From contig NW_013524647.1 in the NCBI RefSeq assembly GCF_000250985.1, forward strand, positions 458,983 through 522,982: a stretch of 64,000 nucleotides of DNA, given 5' to 3'. Positions 9,855-18,885 of this stretch are shown in pieces; within the stretch, counting starts at the first letter, position 1, and each line of letters begins with the position of its first letter. The notes below the pieces were generated by a model. It was given only the letters and a program-made list of their open reading frames with translations, was not told the origin of the DNA and ran no database searches. Position numbers and translations under genes: made by a program. The DNA comes from Nematocida parisii ERTm1 (taxonomy: Eukaryota; Microsporidia).

Positions 9855-10421
9855 TTATTCATTCACTGCCTCTTTAAATGACCTTGTTAATTCTTCAATA
9901 TCTTCATGACTAAATTCTGCTGAGTGTAATACGTCCCTTTTCATTTTCTTTATGGGTGGAGTGGCCATCACCTTTAACTGCGGTAGAATATCTACTTCCT
10001 CATCACTCATAAATAAGTCTGTTGTTAATACGTTACTCTCCTGTATATGTACACCCTTAACTGAAATATCTGAAAATACCTCTAATTCATTCTCTTTCTT
10101 CTTAAACCACCCATCATCCACACTCTCATTGAAATCCTCTTCTGGTACTGGGATATCCGTGATAATTTCTGGCTTATGCACCGTAGAAGTCTTCTTGAAT
10201 ATCTCTGAGAAGAAAGTCTTCCTGGGTGCTGGTTTTAATACTTTCACTGACTTCTTCTTGACCTCCTTTGAAGGATCCTGTGGTACACCCGGGTTACCTC
10301 GTGTTTCTAATAAGTTCTCTATAACCCTCTTCTGTGTCTGGTACTCTTTCTTCATAAAGTCTTTCATTTGCGGTGCATCAAACTCAAATAAGGCATCCCT
10401 CTCTGCACGGGCCTTCTTCAT
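9855..10421 (-). CDS. Conserved-looking soluble protein, unknown
   Basis: A 188-residue hydrophilic protein with no membrane segment. It has a basic, Lys-rich N-terminal half (RDALFEFDAPQMKDFMKKEY, then KEVKKKSVKVLKPAPRK) and an acidic C-terminal half (FMSDEEVDILPQ and FSHEDIEELTRSFKEAVNE). I recognise no domain. The composition suggests a nuclear or cytoskeletal protein, which is inference only. Its start lies 31 bp from the 6-phosphogluconate dehydrogenase start on the other strand, so the pair shares a very short divergent promoter containing AAATATTT. Confidence 0.65.
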   Translation of the reverse strand: MKKARAERDALFEFDAPQMKDFMKKEYQTQKRVIENLLETRGNPGVPQDPSKEVKKKSVKVLKPAPRKTFFSEIFKKTSTVHKPEIITDIPVPEEDFNESVDDGWFKKKENELEVFSDISVKGVHIQESNVLTTDLFMSDEEVDILPQLKVMATPPIKKMKRDVLHSAEFSHEDIEELTRSFKEAVNE

Positions 10422-10452
10422 CCGTATAAAATATGAAAATATTTGTGCTTAC

Positions 10453-11817
10453 ATGGACATTGGCGTAGTGGGACTGGGTGTCATGGGAGAGAACCTCATT
10501 GAAAATATGCTTAGTAATGGGCATACGGTAAGTATTTATAACAGAACAACAGAGAAGACGACTACTTTCATTAATAAACTGAATAACCCGAATGCGATCG
10601 GGTGCAGTACACTCCCTGAGCTAGTGAACAGCTTAAAGCCACACAGAGTCATTTTATTAATGATTAAAGCAGGCAGTGCTGTAGATGACGTACTAACTGC
10701 ATTAGAAGGGTTACTTACACCTGAGGATATAATCATAGATGGGGGTAACTCCAATTATCACGATACAGTGCGTAGGTATACACTATCACTGGGTAAGTAC
10801 TTATTCGTAGGGTGCGGTATATCCGGTGGTGAAGAAGGTGCTCGGTACGGTCCATCAATCATGCCGGGTGGTAATGATACTGCATGGCCATTCATTTCAG
10901 GTATACTGCAGAGCATATCCGCAAAGACGGATGGACTGCCTTGCTGTGAATGGATCGGCAGTTCTGGGAGTGGTCACCTTGTTAAAACCGTTCATAATGG
11001 GATTGAGTATGCAGAGATGCAAGTACTTGCTGATTTCTATCAGATGCACAGGGTAAACCTGTCCCCACCGGAAATATCCGAAATATTCCAAGAGTGGCGT
11101 AATTCAGGCACGAACGGGTTCTTAATCGATGCAATCATAGATATCTTATTAAAACAACAAGATAACCAGCACGTAATAGACTTAATCATAGACATATCAG
11201 AACAAAAAGGGACTGGTAAATGGACTGCATTAGAGGCACTTAATAAGAACACTCCAACTCCCGTTATAATTGAAGCAGTTAATGCCAGGATATTATCAAG
11301 TAAGAAGAGTGACCGTGTACACTTATCAAGTATTCTACCGTCATGTACAGTGCCTGATAGTATAACTGACTTATCATATGATGATATAAGGAAGGCATTC
11401 ATCCTGTGCAGAGCCATTTCTTATGTACAGGGGTTTAACCTTATTAAAACCATCTCAGATGAGCATAACTGGAATATTTCACTGGATAAATTATGCCGTA
11501 TTTGGGGTAATGGGTGCATTATAAGGAGTGACTTCTTAAAGACCCTTTCTAATATGTCCTGTAGTAATTTACTATTTGACTCACCTGAGTTCATAAAGAT
11601 ATCTGGTGAAGGTGTCCCTGTGCTACGCCGTATGATTAAGTACTGCATAAATCAGGGCGTACACATTCCGTGTTTAATTTCTGTACTAAGTTATTATGAC
11701 GGTTTAAGAACGAATAATTCATCTGGTAATATGGTACAAGCAATGCGTGACTACTTCGGTGCGCATACATTACTTATAAAAGACAAGAAGGAGCACATTC
11801 ACATACACTGGAAGTAA
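10453..11817 (+). CDS. GND1: 6-phosphogluconate dehydrogenase (decarboxylating)
   Basis: It oxidises 6-phosphogluconate to ribulose 5-phosphate and CO2 with NADP, in the oxidative pentose phosphate pathway of the cytosol. Seen in 454 residues: dinucleotide-binding GLGVMG at 7-12, NRTTEK, IIDGGNSNYHDTVRRY, GISGGEEGARYGPSIMPGG and HLVKTVHNGIEYAEMQ (catalytic Lys and substrate-binding His/Asn), followed by the all-helical C-terminal domain. Length is close to the usual 470-490. The frame stays open far upstream, but that part is the antisense of the neighbour. The ATG at 10,453 begins exactly at the conserved N-terminus. Confidence 0.96.
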   Translation: MDIGVVGLGVMGENLIENMLSNGHTVSIYNRTTEKTTTFINKLNNPNAIGCSTLPELVNSLKPHRVILLMIKAGSAVDDVLTALEGLLTPEDIIIDGGNSNYHDTVRRYTLSLGKYLFVGCGISGGEEGARYGPSIMPGGNDTAWPFISGILQSISAKTDGLPCCEWIGSSGSGHLVKTVHNGIEYAEMQVLADFYQMHRVNLSPPEISEIFQEWRNSGTNGFLIDAIIDILLKQQDNQHVIDLIIDISEQKGTGKWTALEALNKNTPTPVIIEAVNARILSSKKSDRVHLSSILPSCTVPDSITDLSYDDIRKAFILCRAISYVQGFNLIKTISDEHNWNISLDKLCRIWGNGCIIRSDFLKTLSNMSCSNLLFDSPEFIKISGEGVPVLRRMIKYCINQGVHIPCLISVLSYYDGLRTNNSSGNMVQAMRDYFGAHTLLIKDKKEHIHIHWK

Positions 11818-11819
11818 TA

Positions 11820-12480
11820 AACAGCATAACCCGATATAACCCTAAATTATTTATTATTTATTATAATAGAGCAACAAGATATATTATACACTAACAGACG
11901 TATACTAATAGTACACATACACAGTAAGACTAATAGTATACTAATATACAGCCAGACTAATATAGTATACTTGTATACTAGTAGTACACATACACAGTAA
12001 GACTAATAGTATACTAATATACAGTATACCATTATTAGTACTTATTATACTATACTTATATACTAGTAGTACTAATATACATATATATACAGTATACTAA
12101 TAGTACATATCCTACTTATACTATATACAGTATACTTATACAGCCAGACTAATACATACAGTATACTTGTATAGTAATAGTACAGTATACTTGTATAGTA
12201 ATAGTACAGTATACTTATTAGTAGTACACACATCTATATACTTATTATATACCATAGTACTATACATATACATATACATATACCATAGTACATACACTCA
12301 TATACTACTAATACTATACATACACTCATATACTATGTATACTTATACCCTACTTATACCCTACTTATACTAATAGTACATACACTGTATACTAGTACTA
12401 TACTAATACCCTACTAGTACTATACATATACTGTATACCTATTTATCCTTACTTATCCTTACTTATCCTTATCTGTTACT
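11820..12480. repeat. AT-rich array of TAGTATACTAATA / CATATACAC units
   Basis: Long run of degenerate short units such as AATAGTACAGTATACTTGTA, ATACTAATA and ACATACACTCATATACTA. Many units are self-complementary (GTATAC, TATATA). No gene is seen in these 660 bp. Possible replication or boundary roles cannot be judged from sequence. Confidence 0.8.
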
Positions 12481-12483
12481 GTA

Positions 12484-13569
12484 TTAATATCCACAACAGA
12501 ATAATTTACGGACTCTTCTCCATATACTCTTCCTTTTTATTATTCCATCTTCTAAACTATCATCAGATACATCTTCTGTGTACCCTTTAAAGACATGCTC
12601 CCATTCAAATATGCCATCATCCAGTAACCCGTGCTCACTTAATGCCTCATCAAATATGCTCATAAGATAGTCATAATCAGGTAACGTATCAAACGTAAGT
12701 GTGCTCAGATAGTTGAAATATTCAATTATCTGTGCACCTCCTGGGACATCCCGGGTCACTTCCTCTAAACAAATATTCTTCTTCATTTCACCAATTATCC
12801 GGCACTTCTCCTTTTTAGACTCTTTCAAACCCTGCCACGGTAACTTGCCCTTGCATAAGTACAGTATAATATACCCAATTGACTCTAAATCATCCTTACG
12901 GCTTAATTCATTACCTTCATGCGCATTAACTGACGCATATCTGGGTGTCCCTGTTAATTTCTTGCCATTATTGGTTGCAATATGCTGACCATGCGTTATG
13001 AAATTCTTTGCCATCCCTAAATCTATTAAGTATATCTTCTTTGGATCCCTCCCTATCAAGAAATTGTCTGGTTTTAAGTCCCTGTGCACATACCCTATCT
13101 CGTGTAAGTGCCTTATTAACTTAATCATCCTTTTGGTTATAATAAATATAGTCTTAGCACAGAACATCCTGTTCCTTATGGCTAGCATATCCTCAATGCT
13201 CATCCCTAAATACTCCATGACTAAGTGCTTGTATAACTCAGACTGACCAAATGACTCAATCTGTGGGAACCCTTCTACACCACTGAGTTTCTTATATAAT
13301 ATGTACTCGTTCTCTAATTGAGAGTGCTTTATATCTGAGACCGTTTCTATTTTTATTGCCACTTTCTTTGTGCTGTGTATGGCATGCCCCTCAAATACGA
13401 TCCCAAAACTGCCCTGCCCAATCTTCTCGCTTAAAATATAACCACCAATTATTTCTCCTGGCTGTGGTAATTTATATTCTAATCGGGTCCTTTTAATTTG
13501 CTGTACTTTTACGGGTTCTTGTGGCTTTTCTTTCTCTTGTTTATGTTTTGTCTCTTCTGTGCTTGCCAT
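12484..13569 (-). CDS. Casein kinase 1 family protein kinase
   Basis: A Ser/Thr kinase that acts on acidic or primed substrates in traffic, cell cycle and signalling. Seen: glycine loop GQGSFGIVF at 51-59, VAIKIE Lys, HRDLKPDNFLIG catalytic loop, and GTPRYASVNAHEGNELSRKDDLES, the activation segment typical of CK1. The metal-binding motif reads DLG (LIDLGMAK) rather than DFG. A Lys/Gln-rich N-terminal leader of about 40 residues precedes the domain. The tail ends KLFCCGY. Two Cys near the end recall the lipidated plasma-membrane CK1 forms (Yck type) and suggest palmitoylation. Confidence 0.95.
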   Translation of the reverse strand: MASTEETKHKQEKEKPQEPVKVQQIKRTRLEYKLPQPGEIIGGYILSEKIGQGSFGIVFEGHAIHSTKKVAIKIETVSDIKHSQLENEYILYKKLSGVEGFPQIESFGQSELYKHLVMEYLGMSIEDMLAIRNRMFCAKTIFIITKRMIKLIRHLHEIGYVHRDLKPDNFLIGRDPKKIYLIDLGMAKNFITHGQHIATNNGKKLTGTPRYASVNAHEGNELSRKDDLESIGYIILYLCKGKLPWQGLKESKKEKCRIIGEMKKNICLEEVTRDVPGGAQIIEYFNYLSTLTFDTLPDYDYLMSIFDEALSEHGLLDDGIFEWEHVFKGYTEDVSDDSLEDGIIKRKSIWRRVRKLFCCGY

Positions 13570-14206
13570 AAATTAAAAGCTTTTTATTGTGGATGATTAA
13601 ATTCAGATAAAATTGGAGTGTGCTGTGTGGGCGTATTGGAATAATCGGGTTATATCGGGTTATTCGGGTTATTATACTGATTATTATTGTATATGATATA
13701 TTATTAGTGTTATTATGGCAGTTTATTACGTATTTGTGTATATAATAAGAGATGTTAGTATTATTTATTACATATTGTGTATAAAATAATGTGTGTATAA
13801 CCCGAATTATTTGAGATAACCCGGAATGTGCAACAGTTTGGGATTACTTTAGTGGAGGTATGGAAATTCGGGGTATTCGGTTATTTCTGGGATATTTATT
13901 ACAATTTTATTTTTATTATATTGAAAAATTTTACTGTGGTTTTTTATATATTGCACATTGTGTAATAAGTAAATTATAAAAGTGTACTTTTTATAAAATA
14001 CTTGAATATATTACACAATGCATTATAAATAATAATAAAAATACATACAGAATATATTACACATAAGATAAAATATATTACACATAAGATAAAATATACT
14101 GCACGCTTAAAATTCAAAATATATTCTACATTTACTATAAAATTATGAATTATTTTACACAATGTGCTATAAATTCAAGTCTCAGAGTATTATTATCCGT
14201 ATAAGC
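13570..14206. other. Intergenic region with clustered CGGGTTAT motifs
   Basis: No gene is seen. Between 13,645 and 13,672 CGGGTTAT occurs three times within 30 bases, and related forms (ATAACCCGAATT, GATAACCCGG) follow near 13,798-13,830. Copies of TTGCACATTGTGTAATAAG lie near 13,948 and of ATATTACACATAAGATAAA near 14,050-14,090. The cluster is about 75-260 bp upstream of the CK1 start and may be part of its control region. That is inference. Confidence 0.5.
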
Positions 14207-16291
14207 TTACCCCTTGTAAATATTCCATTTCTCACGTAATAACTCATACCCAGGCATGTCCTCAATCTCCCCTGTATAACCATACGTTATCGATGAAAAG
14301 TACAAGAAACAAGATATAACACACCCAGTATAAGCATACGCAATAAACGGCCTCCCTTCAAATAACGTCCCAATTGAGAGTATACTAAAGAATAAACAAG
14401 GTAAGTAATGGTGTAAGTACAGAATCCTCTTAACAAATAAGAATGGAACATAATGGAATAACCACCCACCAAGTAAGATGTACACCCGACCCATCCTCTT
14501 TGTATTATACTTACTAACCGATTTTCGAGTCTTTTTTATTCCGTATATAAAATAGACTAAAACACTAAATATACTGAATACCCCCGTATACCACGTAACC
14601 ACATTACCAAGCATGGCAAACCTAGGCACAACCCCATCCCACCTGTTGAATTTAAGCCATTTCTTAGGGAATAACCATTGGATTGGAAGTGTCCCCATTG
14701 TGTCACTGCCATCATCTGTTAAGTCATTATTGGCAGTGTTCATGGAAAGGTTCAATTCCACTGTGCTCCTTATAAAGTCAATAATATTCATCTGCTTTGG
14801 TGGAATATTTGACTTTTCCGTTGTATCTGACTGGTTTAGTTCAATATTCCACACAGATCCATTTTTTATTTCAGGTGTGCAAATTATTTCTCCTTGTTGA
14901 TAACCCCATTTGGGTAATTTATTTCCCGAATAGGACAAATAACAGTTATACTGAATATTTTTTACATAAAAAAACGTATTTAACGGTTCTACCGTATCTG
15001 TATTAATTGGCTCAATTTTAAACACAGTATTCGATAAAATACTATTGTTCATCTCATCCTGTGCCATGGAAATAACTTTCTTACTGGCCCCAAGTACGTT
15101 ATACTCACCAGGGATAATTTCAGTATCCCGAATTGTCCTGTGGTCAGTATCAGTCACCGATAAGTACGTGTCAGTCTCTGGATGGTGGAATACTAAATCT
15201 TCATACGGATGAACATTCTCTGCATTATCACCCACCTTTAAGATCCTCCAAATATTATTATTATCCTTATGTGGGTATACGGTCACTTGCTGACCACCTG
15301 ATGGGTACCTGTTCATGTGTGAGTGTAATAACCCGGTGCCTAATTTATAATTACGGATGGTCACTTTATTACCGTACATGGCAACCTTATCGTTATTTAA
15401 TACTTCATTATTGTATAAGTACAACTGAAACCTGCTGCTCATCTCACCATCACCTGGTCCTGATTTATTCAGTATACTGAAGTGTATGTAGAAGCAGAGC
15501 ATGTACACTGTGACTGGTACCAGGATAAGTGTAATTGCTAGTCTTATGAACATAAGGAGTACTTTAACCCTTTTATTGTATATGTCCTGTAGTAGAATGT
15601 ATATGGCGTATATGCCCACGTGGGTTACAGTTAATAACCCGACCCATTTAACACTCATTGCACATCCTATTGATATACCCAGGCAGACTAAATCTGTACT
15701 TATATATTCCAGCCTATTATTATGCATGAGGAGTCTGGCCAGGAATACTTCTGATAAGCATATGAAAAGGAGTAAGAATGGGTCTAATAAGATATATCTG
15801 GATGTACACACGAGTGCATTCTCGAATATGAGTCCGACTGAGATGCATGCGGCTATTTCTCTTTTTATGAGGAGTGTTCTTAGTATGATATATCCACACA
15901 CTGGGACTGCTGATCCGAATAAGCAGTGGAATATACGCATACCCACATAATCTACACTTTCTGGGTATACGTCCTCACTTGCGAAAATGAAGGATTTGTT
16001 TATGTTCATGATCCATGCACTGAGTGCAGTGAGTAATTTACCAAGTGGTGGGTGTACGTCAAAGAAGAACTGTCTGTTTAAGTAATAATTAGCGAACTTA
16101 CCGAAATGTGCTTCATCCCATATAACAAACGGTGCTTTTTCTATCCTAATTGATCGAATAAGGAATGATACCAGGAATATTATAAAGGCGTCTAATTTTA
16201 CTGTGCTTCTTCTCTTTTTATGTGTGTAACTGTGCTGTTCTTTGATTTCTGTTGTCTTGAATATTCCATTCTTTAACCTCTCCACTTCCAT
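14207..16291 (-). CDS. Protein O-mannosyltransferase (PMT family)
   Basis: It transfers mannose from dolichyl-phosphate-mannose to Ser/Thr of secretory proteins at the ER. Seen in 694 residues: many membrane segments, the PMT motif IWDEAHFGKFANYYLNRQFF with the catalytic Asp-Glu at 59-60, FDVHPPLGKLL, a lumenal part with three MIR-type repeats (HSHMNRYPSGGQQVTVYPH, ...LVFHHPETDTYLSV..., and ...NCYLSYSGNKLPKWGYQQGE), then more membrane segments with LGGWLFHYVPFLFVKRILYL. Length is slightly below yeast PMTs. The ATG at 16,291 is used because the longer frame upstream lacks an ATG. Confidence 0.95.
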   Translation of the reverse strand: MEVERLKNGIFKTTEIKEQHSYTHKKRRSTVKLDAFIIFLVSFLIRSIRIEKAPFVIWDEAHFGKFANYYLNRQFFFDVHPPLGKLLTALSAWIMNINKSFIFASEDVYPESVDYVGMRIFHCLFGSAVPVCGYIILRTLLIKREIAACISVGLIFENALVCTSRYILLDPFLLLFICLSEVFLARLLMHNNRLEYISTDLVCLGISIGCAMSVKWVGLLTVTHVGIYAIYILLQDIYNKRVKVLLMFIRLAITLILVPVTVYMLCFYIHFSILNKSGPGDGEMSSRFQLYLYNNEVLNNDKVAMYGNKVTIRNYKLGTGLLHSHMNRYPSGGQQVTVYPHKDNNNIWRILKVGDNAENVHPYEDLVFHHPETDTYLSVTDTDHRTIRDTEIIPGEYNVLGASKKVISMAQDEMNNSILSNTVFKIEPINTDTVEPLNTFFYVKNIQYNCYLSYSGNKLPKWGYQQGEIICTPEIKNGSVWNIELNQSDTTEKSNIPPKQMNIIDFIRSTVELNLSMNTANNDLTDDGSDTMGTLPIQWLFPKKWLKFNRWDGVVPRFAMLGNVVTWYTGVFSIFSVLVYFIYGIKKTRKSVSKYNTKRMGRVYILLGGWLFHYVPFLFVKRILYLHHYLPCLFFSILSIGTLFEGRPFIAYAYTGCVISCFLYFSSITYGYTGEIEDMPGYELLREKWNIYKG

Positions 16292-16446
16292 ATACAAATA
16301 AACAATACCACCACAAATATTAAGTATATTAAAAGCAGACAAACAGATAATATACTTACATTATACGAATTATGATCACTCTATACAATATATAGCACAA
16401 TAACTAAAAAATAATAGAATTAATTCTGCATAGTATTAAAAGTATT

Positions 16447-16575
16447 AGTATAAATTTAATTATAACTTATTATGCATAGGAGTAAAATTAAATTTATTTT
16501 AAAAGTGGAATTATACTGAATTTCGTACTATAATTTATAGTAGATGTAGCAATAAGTTATAATTAAATTTATACT
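16447..16575. repeat. 129-bp segment bounded by a perfect 25-bp inverted repeat
   Basis: The arm at 16,447-16,471 (begins AGTATAAATTTAATTATAAC) is the exact reverse complement of 16,551-16,575. The 79-bp middle holds a smaller palindrome, ACTATAATTTATAGT. It lies between the divergent PMT and PIG-A start codons. The structure is that of a MITE or a cruciform-forming site. No second copy is evident in the window. The rest of this roughly 400-bp gap (16,292-16,689) shows nothing else. Confidence 0.6.
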
Positions 16576-16689
16576 TTTTATTATTATGGTTAGTATTATA
16601 AGTAATGTAATATAATACACATATACTTATAATTACTAAATTTGTTCTAATAATATTTATTATATTTAATAAACTATTTTTTGTTTTTT

Positions 16690-17880
16690 ATGAAGATTGC
16701 GATGATCAGCGATTTCTTTGCTCCTCGTCTTGGTGGTGTAGAGAATCACATACTAAACCTAAGCAAAGAACTGTCTAAATTAGGCCATACAATTATTATT
16801 ATAACTAATTCATCATCAGGTGGTAATAATATATGCTATGTAGATGGGTTTAAGACGTACTATCTTAACTTGTTCTCATTATTCAGTGGTTCAATCTTCC
16901 CAACAATCATATGCAGTACGATACCAATTGTTCAGATACTCCTATACGAACAGATTGATTTAGTGCACGGTCATCAGTGCAGTACTCTTCCTATTGAAGG
17001 AATCCTTCACAGTAGAATTCTTGGTATACCCACATGCTTTACTAATCATTCATTAGTTACAGTAGAATCACTCGGTGGAATAGTTACACAGCCAATGTTT
17101 CAACTGTGCATAAGGCCCAGTGATGGTATAATTTGTGTATCCGGTGCCACTAAATATAATACAGCCGACAGACTATCCATACACCCAGATAGAATCACAG
17201 TCATCCCGAATGCAGTAACAGAAGAGTTTAAGCCCAAAACCATAACTAACACACAGCTAATTCAAACCAATCCTGGCATAACCCGAGTATTAAACATAAG
17301 ACAATCAAATGGCTGGACAAACAATGAAATAATTATTGCTGTTGTAAGCAGACTAACCACAAGGAAAGGATCCGTCCTCCTCTCAGATATCCTGCCAAGT
17401 ATCTTCAAGATCAACCCACTCATTAGACTAATTATAGCAGGAGACGGTGAAAAGAAAGAATTACTGGAACAAACCGTGGAGAAGTACAAATTAAAAGATA
17501 AAGTTAAGTTTCTAGGTGGTATCCACCCATCAGTCATAAATTTAGTACTAAACCAGTCAAACTTATTCTTAAATACGTCACTAACTGATGCATTCTGTAT
17601 ATCTATAATAGAGGCAGCTGCCTGTGGCTTATACGTTGTAAGTACAAATGTAGATGGAATATCTGAAGTACTCCCTAAGGACATGATTACACTAGTAACC
17701 CCATCAAAACAAGGCATTTTAAATGGGATAATTCATGCTTTACCCATAATTAACCAGTACAACAAGGACATTTCCCATAAAAGAGTCCATTTAATGTATA
17801 AATGGTCTACAATAGCAGAGAATACGAATAAAATTTACAAAAAAATATTTTATTATAAAAATAAAAATATAAAAATATAA
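16690..17880 (+). CDS. GPI3: PIG-A / Gpi3 GlcNAc transferase (GPI anchor synthesis)
   Basis: Catalytic subunit that adds GlcNAc to phosphatidylinositol, the first GPI step, on the cytosolic face of the ER. Seen: GT4 fold with SDFFAPRLGGVENHILNLSK at the start, VHGHQCSTLPIEGILHSR, FTNHSL, SVSGATK-like ICVSGATKYNTADR, IPNAV, RLTTRKGSVLLSDILP, and the donor-binding FCISIIEAAACGLYVVSTNV (E-x7-E region). At 396 residues it stops at the end of the GT4 domain. The C-terminal membrane segment of yeast and human PIG-A is missing. Start is the ATG at 16,690. An upstream TTG in frame is not used. Confidence 0.93.
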   Translation: MKIAMISDFFAPRLGGVENHILNLSKELSKLGHTIIIITNSSSGGNNICYVDGFKTYYLNLFSLFSGSIFPTIICSTIPIVQILLYEQIDLVHGHQCSTLPIEGILHSRILGIPTCFTNHSLVTVESLGGIVTQPMFQLCIRPSDGIICVSGATKYNTADRLSIHPDRITVIPNAVTEEFKPKTITNTQLIQTNPGITRVLNIRQSNGWTNNEIIIAVVSRLTTRKGSVLLSDILPSIFKINPLIRLIIAGDGEKKELLEQTVEKYKLKDKVKFLGGIHPSVINLVLNQSNLFLNTSLTDAFCISIIEAAACGLYVVSTNVDGISEVLPKDMITLVTPSKQGILNGIIHALPIINQYNKDISHKRVHLMYKWSTIAENTNKIYKKIFYYKNKNIKI

Positions 17881-17982
17881 ATAAGAATATAAATAAGATA
17901 TTCAAAGAGAGTGATACTTCTGTTATATTTAAAGTACTATTATTTATAAATTATATTATAATAGTAGTAATAATAAAAGTGT

Positions 17983-18261
17983 ATGAGAGTAGAAGAAGAC
18001 AAAAAAAAATATTTAACAGAAAAGTATACACTACTTAATGAAGAATGTGTAATAATTCCTGAATTTATTAGTCATTGTATTATAAATAAAGTATTTTATA
18101 CGCATAGGGTAATAAATCATGGCAATAAACCAGGAATAGAAATAAAAGGGAGCACAGAAAAAATAAAAAAAGAAAGAAATAAAATTAATAAAATTATAAG
18201 AGAAGCAAAAAGAATTTACACAATAAGTAATAAATTGCATAATATATTACACAATAAATAA
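17983..18261 (+). CDS. Small basic protein, unknown
   Basis: A 92-residue Lys/Arg-rich protein without membrane segments. The N-terminal part (YLTEKYTLLNEECVIIPEFI) is mixed and the last 40 residues are highly basic with a possible amphipathic helix (KERNKINKIIREAKRIYTI). No family is recognised. Base composition is close to that of the flanking repeats, and the C-terminal end runs into the following array, so it could be a chance frame. It follows the PIG-A gene by 102 bp on the same strand. Confidence 0.4.
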   Translation: MRVEEDKKKYLTEKYTLLNEECVIIPEFISHCIINKVFYTHRVINHGNKPGIEIKGSTEKIKKERNKINKIIREAKRIYTISNKLHNILHNK

Positions 18262-18885
18262 TAAGTAGTATATTTTATACTATGTGTAATAAATAATATG
18301 CAATATGTAATGTATAATAAATAATTATAATATAATGCACTATACGTAACAAGTAATGTATTTTATATACATAATTTATTATACTATGTGTAATAAGTAA
18401 TGTGTAATGTGTAATAAGTAGTATATTTTATATAATGACTAATAAATAAACAATAAATTATTTATAACCCAAAATATATTACACAATAAGCATTAAGTAG
18501 TATATTTTATACTATATGTAATAACTAATCATATACACACAATATATTACACAATAACTAATAACTAATCATATACACACAATTTATTGTACTATGTGTA
18601 ATAAGTAGTATATTTTACACTATGTGTAATATATTATGGTAATAATAAACTGTTTTATATTTTAATAAGTAACTTATTTTATACACAATTTATTGTACTA
18701 TGTGTATTAACTAGTATATTTTACACTATGTGTAATATATTATGGTAATAATAAATTGTTTTATATTTTAATAAGTAACTTATTTTATACACAATTTATT
18801 GTACTATGTGTATTAACTAATCATATACACACAATTTATTGTACTATGTGTATTAACTAGTATATTTTACACTATGTGTAATATA
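18245..18885. repeat. Tandem repeat array with TACTATGTGTAATA core
   Basis: Degenerate short units on the left give way to two or three longer units of about 110 bp between 18,580 and 18,890 (TTTATTGTACTATGTGTATT then TAGTATATTTTACACTATG then TTATGGTAATAATAAA). The last unit overlaps the stop codon of the glycerophosphodiesterase gene, so the array has grown up to, or into, that gene's 3' end. Confidence 0.8.

Noticed and set aside
9952-10452. N-terminal extension of 6-phosphogluconate dehydrogenase by 167 codons
   Set aside because: It is antisense to the 188-residue neighbour gene, and the conserved enzyme begins at the ATG at 10,453.
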